From positions 33,731 to 97,730 of the forward strand of contig JAFYQF010000024.1 in assembly GCA_017559905.1 (NCBI GenBank): 64,000 nucleotides of DNA, written 5' to 3'. The DNA comes from a bacterium. Its GTDB lineage: Bacteria; Cyanobacteriota; Vampirovibrionia; Gastranaerophilales; Gastranaerophilaceae. Each line of letters starts with the position of its first letter. The stretch's first letter is position 1. Position numbers and translations under genes: made by a program. The notes beneath the pieces are model-generated. The model did no database searches and had not been told where the DNA came from. It saw nothing but the letters and a program-made list of their open reading frames with translations. Below, one piece after another: positions 9,406 through 20,914 of this stretch.

Positions 9406-11238
9406 TTACTCCTCATAAATTTCTTCTAAATTATACGTTATGCCCGCAAGCCCTGATGGAAAAATATTTTTATATTTTGTGCGTATAGCAGTAATTATTA
9501 TTGGAGAATATATATATATAAATGGTTTTTGTTCATACGCTATTTTTTGATATTCATCATAATATTTTTTACGAGAGTCAAAATCGGTTTCCAAAGCGCC
9601 TTTTATATATACCTCATCTAACTTTGTTTCCCAATCTAAACGAGGACTCTTTGCATCTTTTTCTAATCTTTGATTGAACATATGTAATGTCCCATCAGAA
9701 AGCCAAACATTTTTACCACCGTTAGGTTCTAGCGGGCTTCCTGTTAATCCCATAATAACCATATCCCAATCAAGTGTATTCACCAACTTGTTTACCAACG
9801 TATTGAATTCTACAGGTTTGAAATTAACTTTCATTCCCAAATCTTCAAGGTCTTGTTTTACCATAACCCCAATTGCTTCACGTTCTGTATTCCCTGCATT
9901 AGTGTACAAATCAAATTCTACTCGGTTATTATTTTTATCAAATAGTTTTCCTTTTTCATCCCAATAGAAACCTGATTTTTTCAAATATTCTTTTGATTTT
10001 TCAATATCCCTATCGTAAGGTTTCAAATCTTTATTCAAGAAAATTGAGTTCAAACTTTCTGCCGTAAACAAAGGTTCACCAAGTCCGTTTGCAATATTCA
10101 AAACCATATTTTTTCTATCAACTGCATAGTCACATGCCAGTCTAAAATTCAAATCTCTAAACCATTTTTGTTTTACAGGTTCAACATAGAATTCGCCTTC
10201 TTCATTTTGTCTGTCATTCAAATTCATAGTCAAAAACATTGTGCCTGTATTTGGTCCAAGATTATAAATTTTGTAATCAGAATGGAGTTCTCTTTCTTTA
10301 AATCTTGCCACGTTTGCACCTTGCAAAGTTATGACATCAACTTCGCCCCCCTCAAATTTCAAAACTTCGTTGTTCAAATCACCAACAATTAAATAAATTA
10401 ATTTATCTAGATAAGGCAATTTTTCATTATTTGTATTCACGATGTAATAATTAGGGTTTCTTTCATACACAACACGTTGTGCAGGAACATATTCTTTCAA
10501 CTTAAACGCACCTGATGTTACAAATTCTTTTGGATTAGTATTTGTTGAATAGAAAGTATAAAAATAATCTTTACCTTTTTTCACTGCTGGCTCAAAAACG
10601 TGTTTCGGCGCAATCGGTGTTGAAAGCATTCTAACAAACGGCGCAAACGGTTTTGTGAGCGTAAACTTAACTGTATATTTATCTATTTTTCTTACAGTCG
10701 GCAATTTGCCGTCAATTACAAGAGAATCTCTTGTTGAAGTATTTCCAAAACCATCAAAAATTATATTTTGCCAAGTAAACACTACATCATCGGCCGTAAT
10801 CTCTTTGCCATCTGACCATTTTACACCACGTCTTAAGTGAATAATATAATCTAACCCATTAATCTCAAAAGATTTTGCTAATTTGGGAATTGGCTCTCCA
10901 TCCTCTGGGCAAGTTGTTAAAAGCCCATCATACATTATCTCCGACATTGTTGAAGATGTATTATCTTTAGAATTAAATGGATTAAAAGTTTTTGGACCTT
11001 CTCCAATTGTAGACGCTCTCAATTGTCCACCAAACTTGCCAACAGGTGCTTGAGATTGCAAATATTCTACACCATCCACTAAAACCGTCTTTGCGTGAGC
11101 CGGAAAACTAACACTCTCAACATCGTTGTGCACAATATTATTAACAACTTCCACAGGCGGAACATCTCTATGCACGCAAGATTTTAGAAATACAGCGCAC
11201 ACCAACAAAACCAAGATTACATAAACCCATTTTTTCAT
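9406..11238 (-). CDS. Extracellular peptide-binding lipoprotein of the ABC importer
   Basis: A 610-residue SBP_bac_5 (OppA/DppA-like) binding protein. The N-terminal signal ends FLKSC, so Cys21 is the probable lipidation site, although Lys at -2 is unusual for a lipobox. Family features include the LRRGVKWSDGKEITADDVVFT block near residue 137, and KPFAPFVRMLSTPIAPKHVF. It presumably captures oligopeptides in the periplasm for the OppB/OppC pair encoded just downstream. It is first in the unit. The substrate cannot be told apart from dipeptides, nickel or other ligands by sequence alone. Confidence 0.88.
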   Translation of the reverse strand: MKKWVYVILVLLVCAVFLKSCVHRDVPPVEVVNNIVHNDVESVSFPAHAKTVLVDGVEYLQSQAPVGKFGGQLRASTIGEGPKTFNPFNSKDNTSSTMSEIMYDGLLTTCPEDGEPIPKLAKSFEINGLDYIIHLRRGVKWSDGKEITADDVVFTWQNIIFDGFGNTSTRDSLVIDGKLPTVRKIDKYTVKFTLTKPFAPFVRMLSTPIAPKHVFEPAVKKGKDYFYTFYSTNTNPKEFVTSGAFKLKEYVPAQRVVYERNPNYYIVNTNNEKLPYLDKLIYLIVGDLNNEVLKFEGGEVDVITLQGANVARFKERELHSDYKIYNLGPNTGTMFLTMNLNDRQNEEGEFYVEPVKQKWFRDLNFRLACDYAVDRKNMVLNIANGLGEPLFTAESLNSIFLNKDLKPYDRDIEKSKEYLKKSGFYWDEKGKLFDKNNNRVEFDLYTNAGNTEREAIGVMVKQDLEDLGMKVNFKPVEFNTLVNKLVNTLDWDMVIMGLTGSPLEPNGGKNVWLSDGTLHMFNQRLEKDAKSPRLDWETKLDEVYIKGALETDFDSRKKYYDEYQKIAYEQKPFIYIYSPIIITAIRTKYKNIFPSGLAGITYNLEEIYEE

Positions 11239-11400
11239 ACAATTAGAATAGCACGAAAATTATAATTGAGGGAATAGGTAAGAAAGTTAATATGTAAATA
11301 ATTAAAAAAATCTTAAGGATTTTAATTTTTCTCAAGACATGTTATATAAATATAATATGAACCGATTATATGGTTATAGACAAGAAAAGGAGAGGAAATT

Positions 11401-11685
11401 ATGATTAAACCATTAGGCGACAGAATTGTTATCAAAGTTATTGAAGATACAGAACAAACTTCAGGCGGAATTTTTATTCCTGATAGCGCAAAAGAAAAAC
11501 CTCAAAAAGGTGAAGTTGTAGCTGTTGGTTTGGGCAAAATGAACGAAAAAGGCGAAAGAGAACCTCTTGATGTTAAAGTTGGTGACACAGTTCTTTACGC
11601 TAAATACGCTGGTACTGACGTAAAAATGGAAGGTACTGAATACAAAATTTTATCAATCAAAGACGCATTAGCAATTATTGAATAA
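11401..11685 (+). CDS. groS: Co-chaperonin GroES
   Basis: A 94-residue heptameric lid of the GroEL chamber. It has the family opening [11 protein letters not shown], the mobile-loop segment [20 protein letters not shown] and the ending [13 protein letters not shown]. The start is preceded by AAAAGGAGAGG. It is 25 nt upstream of groL in a standard groES-groEL pair. A TATAAT at 11351-11356 is the likely -10 box; the -35 is weak. No CIRCE palindrome is present upstream, so HrcA control is not supported. Confidence 0.98.
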   Translation: MIKPLGDRIVIKVIEDTEQTSGGIFIPDSAKEKPQKGEVVAVGLGKMNEKGEREPLDVKVGDTVLYAKYAGTDVKMEGTEYKILSIKDALAIIE

Positions 11686-11698
11686 TTTAAGTCAATAG

Positions 11699-13354
<1,656 letters not shown>

Positions 13355-13376
13355 GTCTTACAAAATAAATAATTAA

Positions 13377-13409
13377 GAGGCGAAGATATTAAATCTTCGC
13401 CTCCTTTTA
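13377..13409 (+). terminator. Rho-independent terminator of groES-groEL
   Basis: An 11-bp perfect stem, GAGGCGAAGAT / ATCTTCGCCTC (13377-13387 and 13393-13403), with a 5-nt loop and a following CTTTTAT. Confidence 0.92.
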
Positions 13410-13432
13410 TGTCTAACTATTTAACTAACAAA

Positions 13433-13720
13433 TTATTTCGCTACTGAAATAAATGTTGCACTAATACCTTTTGGCAAACCTAAAGGAAATACTGATTCTA
13501 CATTTTTATCAATTTCTGATTGAATTGCTTCTTGATTTTTGTTTCTGTAATTATATCCGTAGCCTCTAACTTTTTGTCCATTAATTGTATCAATTGAAAT
13601 TCTTCTGATAACACCATTAACTTCTTGTGTTAAAACAAGTGCATCTGCCATATCCCACTCGTTGATAGCGTTAGCCATTTTTACTGTGTCTACTTTTTGT
13701 GCGTTAATTCCTGTTGTCAT
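13433..13720 (-). CDS. Small protein of unknown function (95 aa)
   Basis: An unrecognised, probably cytosolic protein of 95 residues. It begins MTTGINAQKVDTVKMANAIN, has a beta-rich centre with VRGYGYNYRNKN and ends GLPKGISATFISVAK. No signal peptide or membrane segment is visible. I place the start at the ATG at 13720, which has GAGGAGGAG about 6 nt upstream; a frame extension to 13741 would consume that site. The strong ribosome-binding site suggests high expression. It is convergent with groL and stands alone. Confidence 0.7.
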   Translation of the reverse strand: MTTGINAQKVDTVKMANAINEWDMADALVLTQEVNGVIRRISIDTINGQKVRGYGYNYRNKNQEAIQSEIDKNVESVFPLGLPKGISATFISVAK

Positions 13721-13810
13721 ATAAAACTCCTCCTCAATCATATCTCTCTTACTTATATAAAAGAAAATTAAAAGAGCTAATTTCAGAAGATGGATTTTTC
13801 GTTACAAAGC

Positions 13811-14728
13811 TTAACAAAACATTTCGCTAGAAAGATAACGTTCACCACTATCTGGGAGAATAACAACAATCAACTTGCCTTTATTTTCAGGACATTTAGA
13901 TAATTCATTTGCAGTCCAGAGTGCAGCTCCAGAAGAAATCCCAGACAAAATACCTTCTTCTTTAGCCAATCTTTTAGCAAAAGAAATCGCATCTTCATCT
14001 TTCACTGCAACAACTTCATCAATCAAATCTGCAACATAATTTTCAGGAACAAAATTTGCACCAATCCCTTGAATTTTGTGAGCGCCAGCAAAACCTTTTG
14101 TCAAAAGTGGTGAGGAAGCTGGTTCAACTGCAACAGCTTTAACATTTGAATTTTTCGCTTTCAAACCTTTTGCTATCCCTGAAATAGTTCCACCAGTTCC
14201 CATACCTGCAACTATAAAATCAACTTTTCCATCAGTATCCTTCCAAATTTCTTCTGCAGTAGAAATCACATGGCTTTCAGGATTTGCAGGATTAGAAAAC
14301 TGTTGAGGGATAAAAGAGTTTTTAATTTCTTGATGAAGCTCATTTGCTTTATCAACGGCACCCTGCATTCCTTTTGTTCCATCCGTCAAAACAAGCTCTG
14401 CACCATAAGCAGACAAAAGCTTACGTCTTTCAATACTCATAGTTTCAGGCATAGTCAAAATCATCTTGTAACCTTTTATAGCGCACGCTAGCGCAAGTCC
14501 TATCCCAGTATTTCCACTGGTTGGCTCTATAATAACGGTATCCTTATCAATTAAGCCAGCTTTTTCAGCCGTTTCAATCATATAAAGAGCTGGCCTATCT
14601 TTTACAGAACCCGCAGGATTTTGTTTCTCTAACTTAACAACAATATCCGCTTCTCCATCATTCATTTTGTTAATTTTAACCAATGGAGTATGTCCAATTA
14701 ATTCTAAAACATTATTATAAATTTTCAT
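13811..14728 (-). CDS. cysK: Cysteine synthase A (O-acetylserine sulfhydrylase)
   Basis: A PLP enzyme of 305 residues making L-cysteine from O-acetylserine and sulfide. The PLP lysine is Lys43 in [10 protein letters not shown], the substrate loop is TSGNTG (70-75), and the phosphate-binding GTGGT is present. The ending [10 protein letters not shown] is typical. The ATG at 14728 has AAGGCGGTG upstream; an extension to 14755 would overlap hydE and consume that site. It starts 19 nt after the hydE stop, so hydE-cysK are probably one transcript. Confidence 0.95.
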   Translation of the reverse strand: MKIYNNVLELIGHTPLVKINKMNDGEADIVVKLEKQNPAGSVKDRPALYMIETAEKAGLIDKDTVIIEPTSGNTGIGLALACAIKGYKMILTMPETMSIERRKLLSAYGAELVLTDGTKGMQGAVDKANELHQEIKNSFIPQQFSNPANPESHVISTAEEIWKDTDGKVDFIVAGMGTGGTISGIAKGLKAKNSNVKAVAVEPASSPLLTKGFAGAHKIQGIGANFVPENYVADLIDEVVAVKDEDAISFAKRLAKEEGILSGISSGAALWTANELSKCPENKGKLIVVILPDSGERYLSSEMFC

Positions 14729-14747
14729 TTTGCACCGCCTTACTATC

Positions 14748-15770
14748 TTACTCAAGAAAAGACTTATTATCGTTTCTGAACCCTCGCTTTAATGAAATTG
14801 TTCGCCCAATTTTTTTTAAGTCATCTTTTAAAGTTTCATAATCAACCGAAACTTTGCCTGGGTAAATTTCATATTGCTTTTTTGCATTTTCCAAACCAAC
14901 ATTTGGCATCACAACATTTGCACCACTTTGCAAAGCCTTTAATCTACCATTTTCAACAAGAGTTTCCATAGCCGTTGTTGCTGGAATATTTATATTTGGC
15001 AACAATAATCTTGTTATCGCCATAACCTTTAGCGCTAATATAAAATCACCATCAACTTGACCTTTCAAAGGGGTATCAACATGCACTATCAATGGACCTA
15101 TGCCAATCATATCAGCATCAAGTTCTTTATAAAACAAAATATCGTCCGCTAAATCTTCAACACTTTGTTCTGGAAGCCCGATTAAAGATCCCGTACCAGT
15201 TTCATAGCCTAATTTTTTCAAATCAAACAGGCATCTTTTACGATTTTCCAAAGTCATATTTGGGTGCATTTTTTTATATACAATAGGGTTTGTAGTTTCT
15301 ATACGAAGTAAAAACCTATCAGCTCCAGCTTCTTTCAAAAGCTTATATTCTTCAAAAGAGCGCTCTCCAATACTCAATGTTACAGCAATATCATTTTTTT
15401 TGATTTCTTTTATTATTTCAGCTAACATTTCGGCCGTAAAATAAGAATCTTCACCACTTTGAAGAACAATTGTTTTATAACCTGATTGAATTGCAAAATT
15501 CGCCAAAGATAATATTTCATCTTTTGTAAGCCTAAAGCGTTTTACATTTTCATTATCACGGCGAATACCACAATAAACACAATTGCAACGACAAATATTT
15601 GAAAACTCAATCAACGCCCTCAAATAAACCTCATCACCAATATACTCTTTTCGAACTTTATCTGCCACAGAAAACAAATATTCATTAATCGAATCATCTT
15701 TCAAAATTGAAAGAATCTCGTCCCGTGTTAAGTCGTGAGTAGTTTTTGCTTTATTAATCAAACTTTTCAT
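14748..15770 (-). CDS. hydE: [FeFe] hydrogenase H-cluster maturase HydE (radical SAM)
   Basis: A radical SAM enzyme of about 340 residues that helps build the diiron subcluster of [FeFe] hydrogenases. The SAM-cluster motif CRCNCVYC gives Cys60, Cys64 and Cys67 (CX3CX2C). Strong family blocks follow: [42 protein letters not shown] and MIGIGPLI. It serves the hydrogenases encoded at 37908-42713; hydF and hydG are not in the window. The ATG at 15770 lacks a ribosome-binding site, but a TATAAT lies 6 nt before it (15782-15777), so the mRNA may be leaderless. A GTG at 15785 is a less likely alternative start. BioB/PylB relatives are excluded by the HydE-specific blocks. Confidence 0.92.
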   Translation of the reverse strand: MKSLINKAKTTHDLTRDEILSILKDDSINEYLFSVADKVRKEYIGDEVYLRALIEFSNICRCNCVYCGIRRDNENVKRFRLTKDEILSLANFAIQSGYKTIVLQSGEDSYFTAEMLAEIIKEIKKNDIAVTLSIGERSFEEYKLLKEAGADRFLLRIETTNPIVYKKMHPNMTLENRKRCLFDLKKLGYETGTGSLIGLPEQSVEDLADDILFYKELDADMIGIGPLIVHVDTPLKGQVDGDFILALKVMAITRLLLPNINIPATTAMETLVENGRLKALQSGANVVMPNVGLENAKKQYEIYPGKVSVDYETLKDDLKKIGRTISLKRGFRNDNKSFLE

Positions 15771-15776
15771 AAAATA

Positions 15777-15782
15777 ATTATA
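15777..15782 (-). promoter_or_regulatory. Candidate -10 box of hydE, predicted leaderless
   Basis: A perfect TATAAT on the minus strand, 6 nt before the hydE ATG. No good -35 box is visible at the usual distance, so the call rests on the -10 box and the missing ribosome-binding site. Confidence 0.35.
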
Positions 15783-15842
15783 CACAAAATAGCAAAAAAA
15801 TTTATTTACATGTATTATATAAATAGAAGAAAAGGAGAAAAC

Positions 15843-16091
15843 ATGAACAGTATTTTATTAACATCTAACATCAACAAATTTGTTGGTACAAAAATTGCCC
15901 CAAAAAGTTTCAAATACAACGGAGAAATTATTGAAAAAAATTTAAATAAAGTAATCGGCGACAAATTCACACCATCAATTACAAAAGAACCAACAATTGA
16001 CAAAGCAACTCTTATGAAAGCTCTTGAAAGACCAAAATTTTTAACAAAAAGTATTTCTGATTTTTACAAAAATTTTGGTTTAAAAAAATAA
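15843..16091 (+). CDS. Small protein of unknown function (82 aa)
   Basis: An unrecognised basic protein of 82 residues, beginning MNSILLTSNINKFVGTKIAP and ending DFYKNFGLKK. It has no signal peptide, membrane segment or Cys. AAAAGGAGA lies 6-7 nt before the ATG at 15843, and an extended TGTATTATATAAAT upstream looks like a -10 region. The next gene follows after 24 nt, so the two small genes may form a unit. Confidence 0.65.
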   Translation: MNSILLTSNINKFVGTKIAPKSFKYNGEIIEKNLNKVIGDKFTPSITKEPTIDKATLMKALERPKFLTKSISDFYKNFGLKK

Positions 16092-16115
16092 TAGCACCAT
16101 AAGAGGTTATAAATT

Positions 16116-16613
16116 ATGAAAATTACGACTGTAACCAAAATTGTGGCAGGGACAATGTTAATTTCTCTAAATGCGTGCAGAGGCAACATCCACAAGGTTG
16201 CACACAAAACACATTTCCCCATAATTGAACGTGTCGATTCATTTGCAAAAGCAGCTATAAATAACGTTGACACAACTGGACTTGAATTATTCAAAGTCGA
16301 CACTATTCATATTAACAACGCAAAACTAAATTCCCCAATAGAATTTGCTAAAAATTTACAAGAAAAAGCAATTTCAAACGCTGCTGCTAGGAAAGTTTTA
16401 GTAGATTCTCACATTGGTTATGGCTACGGCTTTAAATTGACTGGCGGTCACGGTTATGGGCTTGTTAGAAAAAACACATACAAATCAAAATATTTGATAG
16501 AAAGTGCAAAACCTGTTATGCAAAATATAGTTTTTGCAAACAGGCACGAAAATGAATTCTATGTTCCAGTTAGCTACTATGCAAAGAAAAATCCTGAACT
16601 AGAAAAGAAATAA
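16116..16613 (+). CDS. Putative small lipoprotein of unknown function
   Basis: A 165-residue protein with an N-terminal signal-like helix (IVAGTMLISLNAC). LNAC fits a lipobox with Cys21 as the lipidation site. The mature part is basic, with a glycine-rich GYGYGFKLTGGHGYGLV stretch around residues 115-131. I do not recognise a domain. AGAGG lies upstream of the ATG. It ends 7 nt before a bidirectional terminator shared with ileS. A plain secreted protein is the alternative. Confidence 0.6.
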   Translation: MKITTVTKIVAGTMLISLNACRGNIHKVAHKTHFPIIERVDSFAKAAINNVDTTGLELFKVDTIHINNAKLNSPIEFAKNLQEKAISNAAARKVLVDSHIGYGYGFKLTGGHGYGLVRKNTYKSKYLIESAKPVMQNIVFANRHENEFYVPVSYYAKKNPELEKK

Positions 16614-16614
16614 G

Positions 16615-16646
16615 AAAAAAGGCGGTTTTTAAAAACCGCCTTTTTT
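16615..16646. terminator. Bidirectional terminator between the lipoprotein gene and ileS
   Basis: GGCGGTTTTT (16621-16630) pairs with AAAAACCGCC (16631-16640). A-tracts on the left and T-tracts on the right let it stop both converging transcripts. Confidence 0.9.
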
Positions 16647-16663
16647 ATATCTTGTAATTTATT

Positions 16664-19471
16664 CTATTTAATAGCGTCTGCGCATTCTTCACAAATTCCG
16701 TCAGAATTTAGAGTTCTATATTTCCAACATCTTGCACATTTTTCACCTTCTGCAGCAGTTACCCAAACTGTATAATCGTCTTCTTTATATTCATTCAAGA
16801 CATTTAGAGGTTTTTCTGAAGCAACTTTTGCTTGAGAAGTGATAAAAATATTGCAAAGTTCATCTTCATTTGCTTTTAGAACTGTGTCATCTTTTACATT
16901 TACGTAAACAGCAACTTCTAATGAGCTTCCAACTTTTTTATCAGCTCTTAATGGTTCAATAGCACGGCTGACAACTTCACGAGCTTTCAAGATTTTAGCG
17001 AAGTCTTCTTCAACAGTAGCGTTGTTCCATTCTGGAGTAACTTTAACCCAATCAGCCAGCAAGATACTTTCTAATCCACCTTTTTGACATTCTGGAACGC
17101 TTGCCCAAATATCTTCTGCTTGGTGAGGCATTACAGGTGTTAAAACTCTTACTAACGCTTGTAAGTTTTCATAAAGAACAGTTTGACAAGCACGACGAGA
17201 GAGCGATTTTTTGCCTGCTGTGTATAATCTATCTTTCACGATATCAAGATAGAATGAACTCAAGTCATTTGTTGCAAAGTTTTGAAGAGCTTGGAAATAT
17301 TTATAGAATTCGTAGCTTTCAAAAGACTCTGTAATTTCTGCAATAACTTTATTCAATTTGTGCAATGCAAATTTATCAATTGGCTTCAAGTCTTGATATT
17401 TTACATAATCAACTGCAGGGTCAAAATCAAACAAGTTACCGAGCAAAAATCTTGCAGTGTTTCTTGTTTTCTTAAATATTTCAGCAAGTTGTTTAATAAT
17501 ATTATCACCGATTTTTGTATCGTTTCTGTAATCAACAGAAGCTGCCCAAAGTCTTAAAATATCAGTACCGTAAACCTTGATAACTTCTTGTGGAGTTACA
17601 ACGTTACCGATTGATTTTGACATTTTCTTACCTTCACCGTCCATTACAAAACCGTGAGTTAATACAGATTTGTATGGAGCTTTTTCTTGAGTTGCAATTG
17701 CAGTCAACAATGAAGATTGGAACCAACCTCTATATTGGTCAGAACCTTCAAGATACATATCAACTGGAATGTGTCCTAACTCTTGAGCACGTTTTTCAAC
17801 AACAGCTCTCCAAGTAATACCAGAATCAAACCAAACATCCATAATATCAGTTTCTTTACGGAAGTGGTTTTTACCACAAATTGGACACTTAAATCCTGCT
17901 GGTAACAATTCTTCTGCTGAATATTTTACCCAAGCATCAGAACTTTCTTTTTCAAAAATATCTGCCACGTTTTTGATAGTTTCATCAGTAACAATTGCTT
18001 CGCCACAATCTTCACAATAGAATACCGGAATTGGAACACCCCAAGCTCTTTGACGAGAAATACACCAGTCAGTTCTGCTTGCTACCATGTTTGAAATTCT
18101 TATTTCACCATTTGCAGGAATCCATTTAATATCTTTTATTGCTTCAAGAGTTTTTTCTCTGAATTTGTCAACTTTAACAAACCATTGTGGAGTAGCTCTG
18201 TAAATAACAGGCTTTTTACATCTCCAACAATGTGGATAACTGTGGTTAATATCTTGTTGTTTTAATAAAGCTTTGCAAGCACTCAATTTTTCAATAACAA
18301 TAGAATTACCTTGATAATAAGGAACTCCTACCAAATCTTTATCATTAACAGCTTCTGTCCAAACACCCCTGCTATCAAGCGGTGAAAATACTTCGATACC
18401 ATATTTACAACCAACTTCATAGTCCTCAAGACCGTGTCCAGGAGCAGTATGAACTGAACCTGTACCAGCATCTAGCGTTACGTGTTCTCCCAAAATAATT
18501 GGAGATTTTCTATTTACTAATGGGTGAGTAGTATTTAAAAGTTCTAAATCTTGACCAATGCAAGAACCTACAACTTTGATGTCACTTTCTTCCCATTCTA
18601 CATCCGCTAAAAATGCGCCCAACAATGCTTGCGCAACTACATAAACATCTCCGCCTTTTTCAAAGAATGTATATTCAAATCTTGGGTGCATACTGATTGC
18701 CATGTTTGATGGAATTGTCCAAGGAGTAGTTGTCCAAATAACTGCATATATATCTTTGCCTGAAATGTTAATCATTTTACTGATTTTTTCAGTAGCTTCA
18801 TTATCGAATTTGAATCTTACATAAATAGAAGTAGAAGTGTGATCTGCATATTCAACTTCAGCTTCAGCAAGAGCTGTTTCACAAGATGCACACCAGTAAA
18901 CAGGTTTAAGACCTTTTTCAACATATCCTTTTTTGAACATTTCTCCAAATACTCTGATTTGTTCTGCTTCAAATTCAGGATTGATTGTCAAATAAGGATG
19001 ATCCCAATCACCCCAAACACCAAGACGTTTAAATTCAGCTTCTTGTCCTTTCAAGTTTTTATGAGCAAATTCTCTACATTTTGCTCTCAATTCTGTTGGA
19101 GTAAGCGCATTTCGTCCACCTTTAATATTTTTCACAACAGCGTTTTCAATAGGCAAACCATGAGCATCATAACCTGGAACGTATGGCGCATAAAATCCTT
19201 GCATAGATTTATAACGAATTAGAATATCTTTAAGAATTTTATTTAAAGCGTGACCAATATGAATTTTGTCAGAGCTTAAATATGGAGGTCCATCATGCAA
19301 GATAAAACTATTAGTTTTATCTCTTTGTGCCAAGTTTTTTTCATAAACTTTTATTTCATCCCAAAATTTTTGGATTTCAAGTTCACGAACTGTAGCATTT
19401 GCCCTCATCGCCAACGTAGTTTGCGGAAGGTTTAAAGTGTCCTTTAATTCAACTTTTGTAGTTTCACTCAT
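16664..19471 (-). CDS. ileS: Isoleucyl-tRNA synthetase
   Basis: A class I synthetase of 935 residues that charges tRNA-Ile and edits Val. The HIGH motif is at residues 71-74; the segment before it (GPPYLSSDKIHIGH) seems one residue longer than the usual PPYANGxIHxGH. The KMSKS loop is intact (GKKMSKSIGN), the CP1 editing domain has GTGSVHTAPGHG, and the C-terminal zinc ribbon CARCWKYR...CEEC is present, as in bacterial type 1 IleRS. The start is 5 nt after the symporter stop, so the two are co-transcribed. No T-box leader precedes it. Confidence 0.97.
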   Translation of the reverse strand: MSETTKVELKDTLNLPQTTLAMRANATVRELEIQKFWDEIKVYEKNLAQRDKTNSFILHDGPPYLSSDKIHIGHALNKILKDILIRYKSMQGFYAPYVPGYDAHGLPIENAVVKNIKGGRNALTPTELRAKCREFAHKNLKGQEAEFKRLGVWGDWDHPYLTINPEFEAEQIRVFGEMFKKGYVEKGLKPVYWCASCETALAEAEVEYADHTSTSIYVRFKFDNEATEKISKMINISGKDIYAVIWTTTPWTIPSNMAISMHPRFEYTFFEKGGDVYVVAQALLGAFLADVEWEESDIKVVGSCIGQDLELLNTTHPLVNRKSPIILGEHVTLDAGTGSVHTAPGHGLEDYEVGCKYGIEVFSPLDSRGVWTEAVNDKDLVGVPYYQGNSIVIEKLSACKALLKQQDINHSYPHCWRCKKPVIYRATPQWFVKVDKFREKTLEAIKDIKWIPANGEIRISNMVASRTDWCISRQRAWGVPIPVFYCEDCGEAIVTDETIKNVADIFEKESSDAWVKYSAEELLPAGFKCPICGKNHFRKETDIMDVWFDSGITWRAVVEKRAQELGHIPVDMYLEGSDQYRGWFQSSLLTAIATQEKAPYKSVLTHGFVMDGEGKKMSKSIGNVVTPQEVIKVYGTDILRLWAASVDYRNDTKIGDNIIKQLAEIFKKTRNTARFLLGNLFDFDPAVDYVKYQDLKPIDKFALHKLNKVIAEITESFESYEFYKYFQALQNFATNDLSSFYLDIVKDRLYTAGKKSLSRRACQTVLYENLQALVRVLTPVMPHQAEDIWASVPECQKGGLESILLADWVKVTPEWNNATVEEDFAKILKAREVVSRAIEPLRADKKVGSSLEVAVYVNVKDDTVLKANEDELCNIFITSQAKVASEKPLNVLNEYKEDDYTVWVTAAEGEKCARCWKYRTLNSDGICEECADAIK

Positions 19472-19476
19472 TTTCG

Positions 19477-20796
19477 TTACCCTTCTATTATATCATTTTC
19501 TATCGTGTTATCTTTTTTACCAATTTTGAACGTAAAGCCTTCTTCTTTAGAAACCCTTACGAACTCTTTCATCTTATCATAATCAAAAACTTTTTCCCAT
19601 CTTGCAATCACAACTGTTGCAACGCAATTACCAATAAGGTTTACAGTAGTTCTTCCCATATCAAGAATTTGGTCTATACCCAAAAGAATTGCAACACCAA
19701 TAATCGGAATATCAAAACTTGCTAAAGTTCCAGCAAGTACAATCAAAGAAACTCTCGGAACGCCAGCAATACCCTTACTTGTTAGCATCAATGCCAACAT
19801 CATTACTATTTGTTGATTTATATCAAGATTTATACCAACAATTTGAGATGAAAAAATTACAGCCATAGCCAAATACAACGTACTTCCATCCAAGTTAAAA
19901 GTGTAACCTGTCGGCATAACAAATCCAACTATATTTTTAGGAACACCAAATCTTTCCATAATTTCCATTGCTTTTGGAAATGCCGCTTCTGAACTAGCTG
20001 TTGTGAATGCCAACAATGCTGGCTCTTGTATTGCTCTTAATAAATTTCTGAAAGAAATTCTTGCAATTTTACAAGCAATAAACAAAACCAAAACAACAAA
20101 AATAGCTAACGCCGCATATAATGAACCTATAATTTTGCAATAGTTTTTCAAAACAGATAAACCATTTGCGCCAACCGTTGCAGAAATAGCACCAAAAATT
20201 CCCAATGGTGCAAAATACATAACGTATTCTGTGAACTTGAACATTATCTGCGAAACTGAATTCAATAAATCCATAACAGGTTCAGCTTTTTTACCAACTG
20301 CACAAATTGCTAATGCAAAAAATATTGAGAATACTACGATTTGCAACAAATTACCCTGCGCCATAGCATCTACAATACTGGTTGGGAATATTTCAGTAAT
20401 CATTGCACCAACAGAAGTATGTGCAGGTGTTGCGAATGCAAAAAGTTCAGCTTCCTGCATTTGTATTGAACTAACAGAATTACCTGAAACAAAACCAACA
20501 CCAGGTTTAAAAATATTACCAACGGTTAAACCGATAGCAAGTGCTAATGTTGTTACTATTTCAAAATAAATTATTGTCTTAAGCCCAATTTTCCCAAGAC
20601 GTTTGGTATCCCCGTGCCCAGCGATACCAACAACCAAAGTTGCAAACAACAACGGCGCTATAATCATTTTTACCATACGTAAAAATATTGCAGCTAACGG
20701 TCGCATCTTTACTGCAAACTCCGGGAAAAAATGTCCGAAAACTACACCTAAAATAAGTGCTAAAAATATCAGGGCTGTAAGTTTAGAATGTTTCAA
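19477..20796 (-). CDS. Dicarboxylate/amino acid:cation symporter (GltP/DctA family)
   Basis: A 439-residue multi-helix inner-membrane transporter of the DAACS family, importing glutamate/aspartate or C4-dicarboxylates with Na+ or H+. The re-entrant hairpin signature ASSEAAFPKAM, the TGYTFNLDGSTLY motif of TM7 and the SKGIAGVPR hairpin are all present. The start is a TTG at 20796 with GAGGTGAG five to six nt upstream and no better ATG. TATAAT-like sequence lies further upstream. It precedes ileS with a 5-nt gap. Substrate class cannot be fixed by eye. Confidence 0.93.
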   Translation of the reverse strand: MKHSKLTALIFLALILGVVFGHFFPEFAVKMRPLAAIFLRMVKMIIAPLLFATLVVGIAGHGDTKRLGKIGLKTIIYFEIVTTLALAIGLTVGNIFKPGVGFVSGNSVSSIQMQEAELFAFATPAHTSVGAMITEIFPTSIVDAMAQGNLLQIVVFSIFFALAICAVGKKAEPVMDLLNSVSQIMFKFTEYVMYFAPLGIFGAISATVGANGLSVLKNYCKIIGSLYAALAIFVVLVLFIACKIARISFRNLLRAIQEPALLAFTTASSEAAFPKAMEIMERFGVPKNIVGFVMPTGYTFNLDGSTLYLAMAVIFSSQIVGINLDINQQIVMMLALMLTSKGIAGVPRVSLIVLAGTLASFDIPIIGVAILLGIDQILDMGRTTVNLIGNCVATVVIARWEKVFDYDKMKEFVRVSKEEGFTFKIGKKDNTIENDIIEG

Positions 20797-20914
20797 GTAT
20801 TCTCACCTCATTTGCAATTATATTACAAACATAGAAATAAATTAATTTTCACATATATATTTTGTAACAAATACACTTATTCCGCTATTTTTGTGTTAAA
20901 TAAGTAATAGAATA

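Noticed and set aside
11239..11400. CIRCE element (HrcA operator) upstream of groES
   Set aside because: No TTAGCACTC-N9-GAGTGCTAA or close variant is present; only a short AAAATC/GATTTT hairpin is seen.
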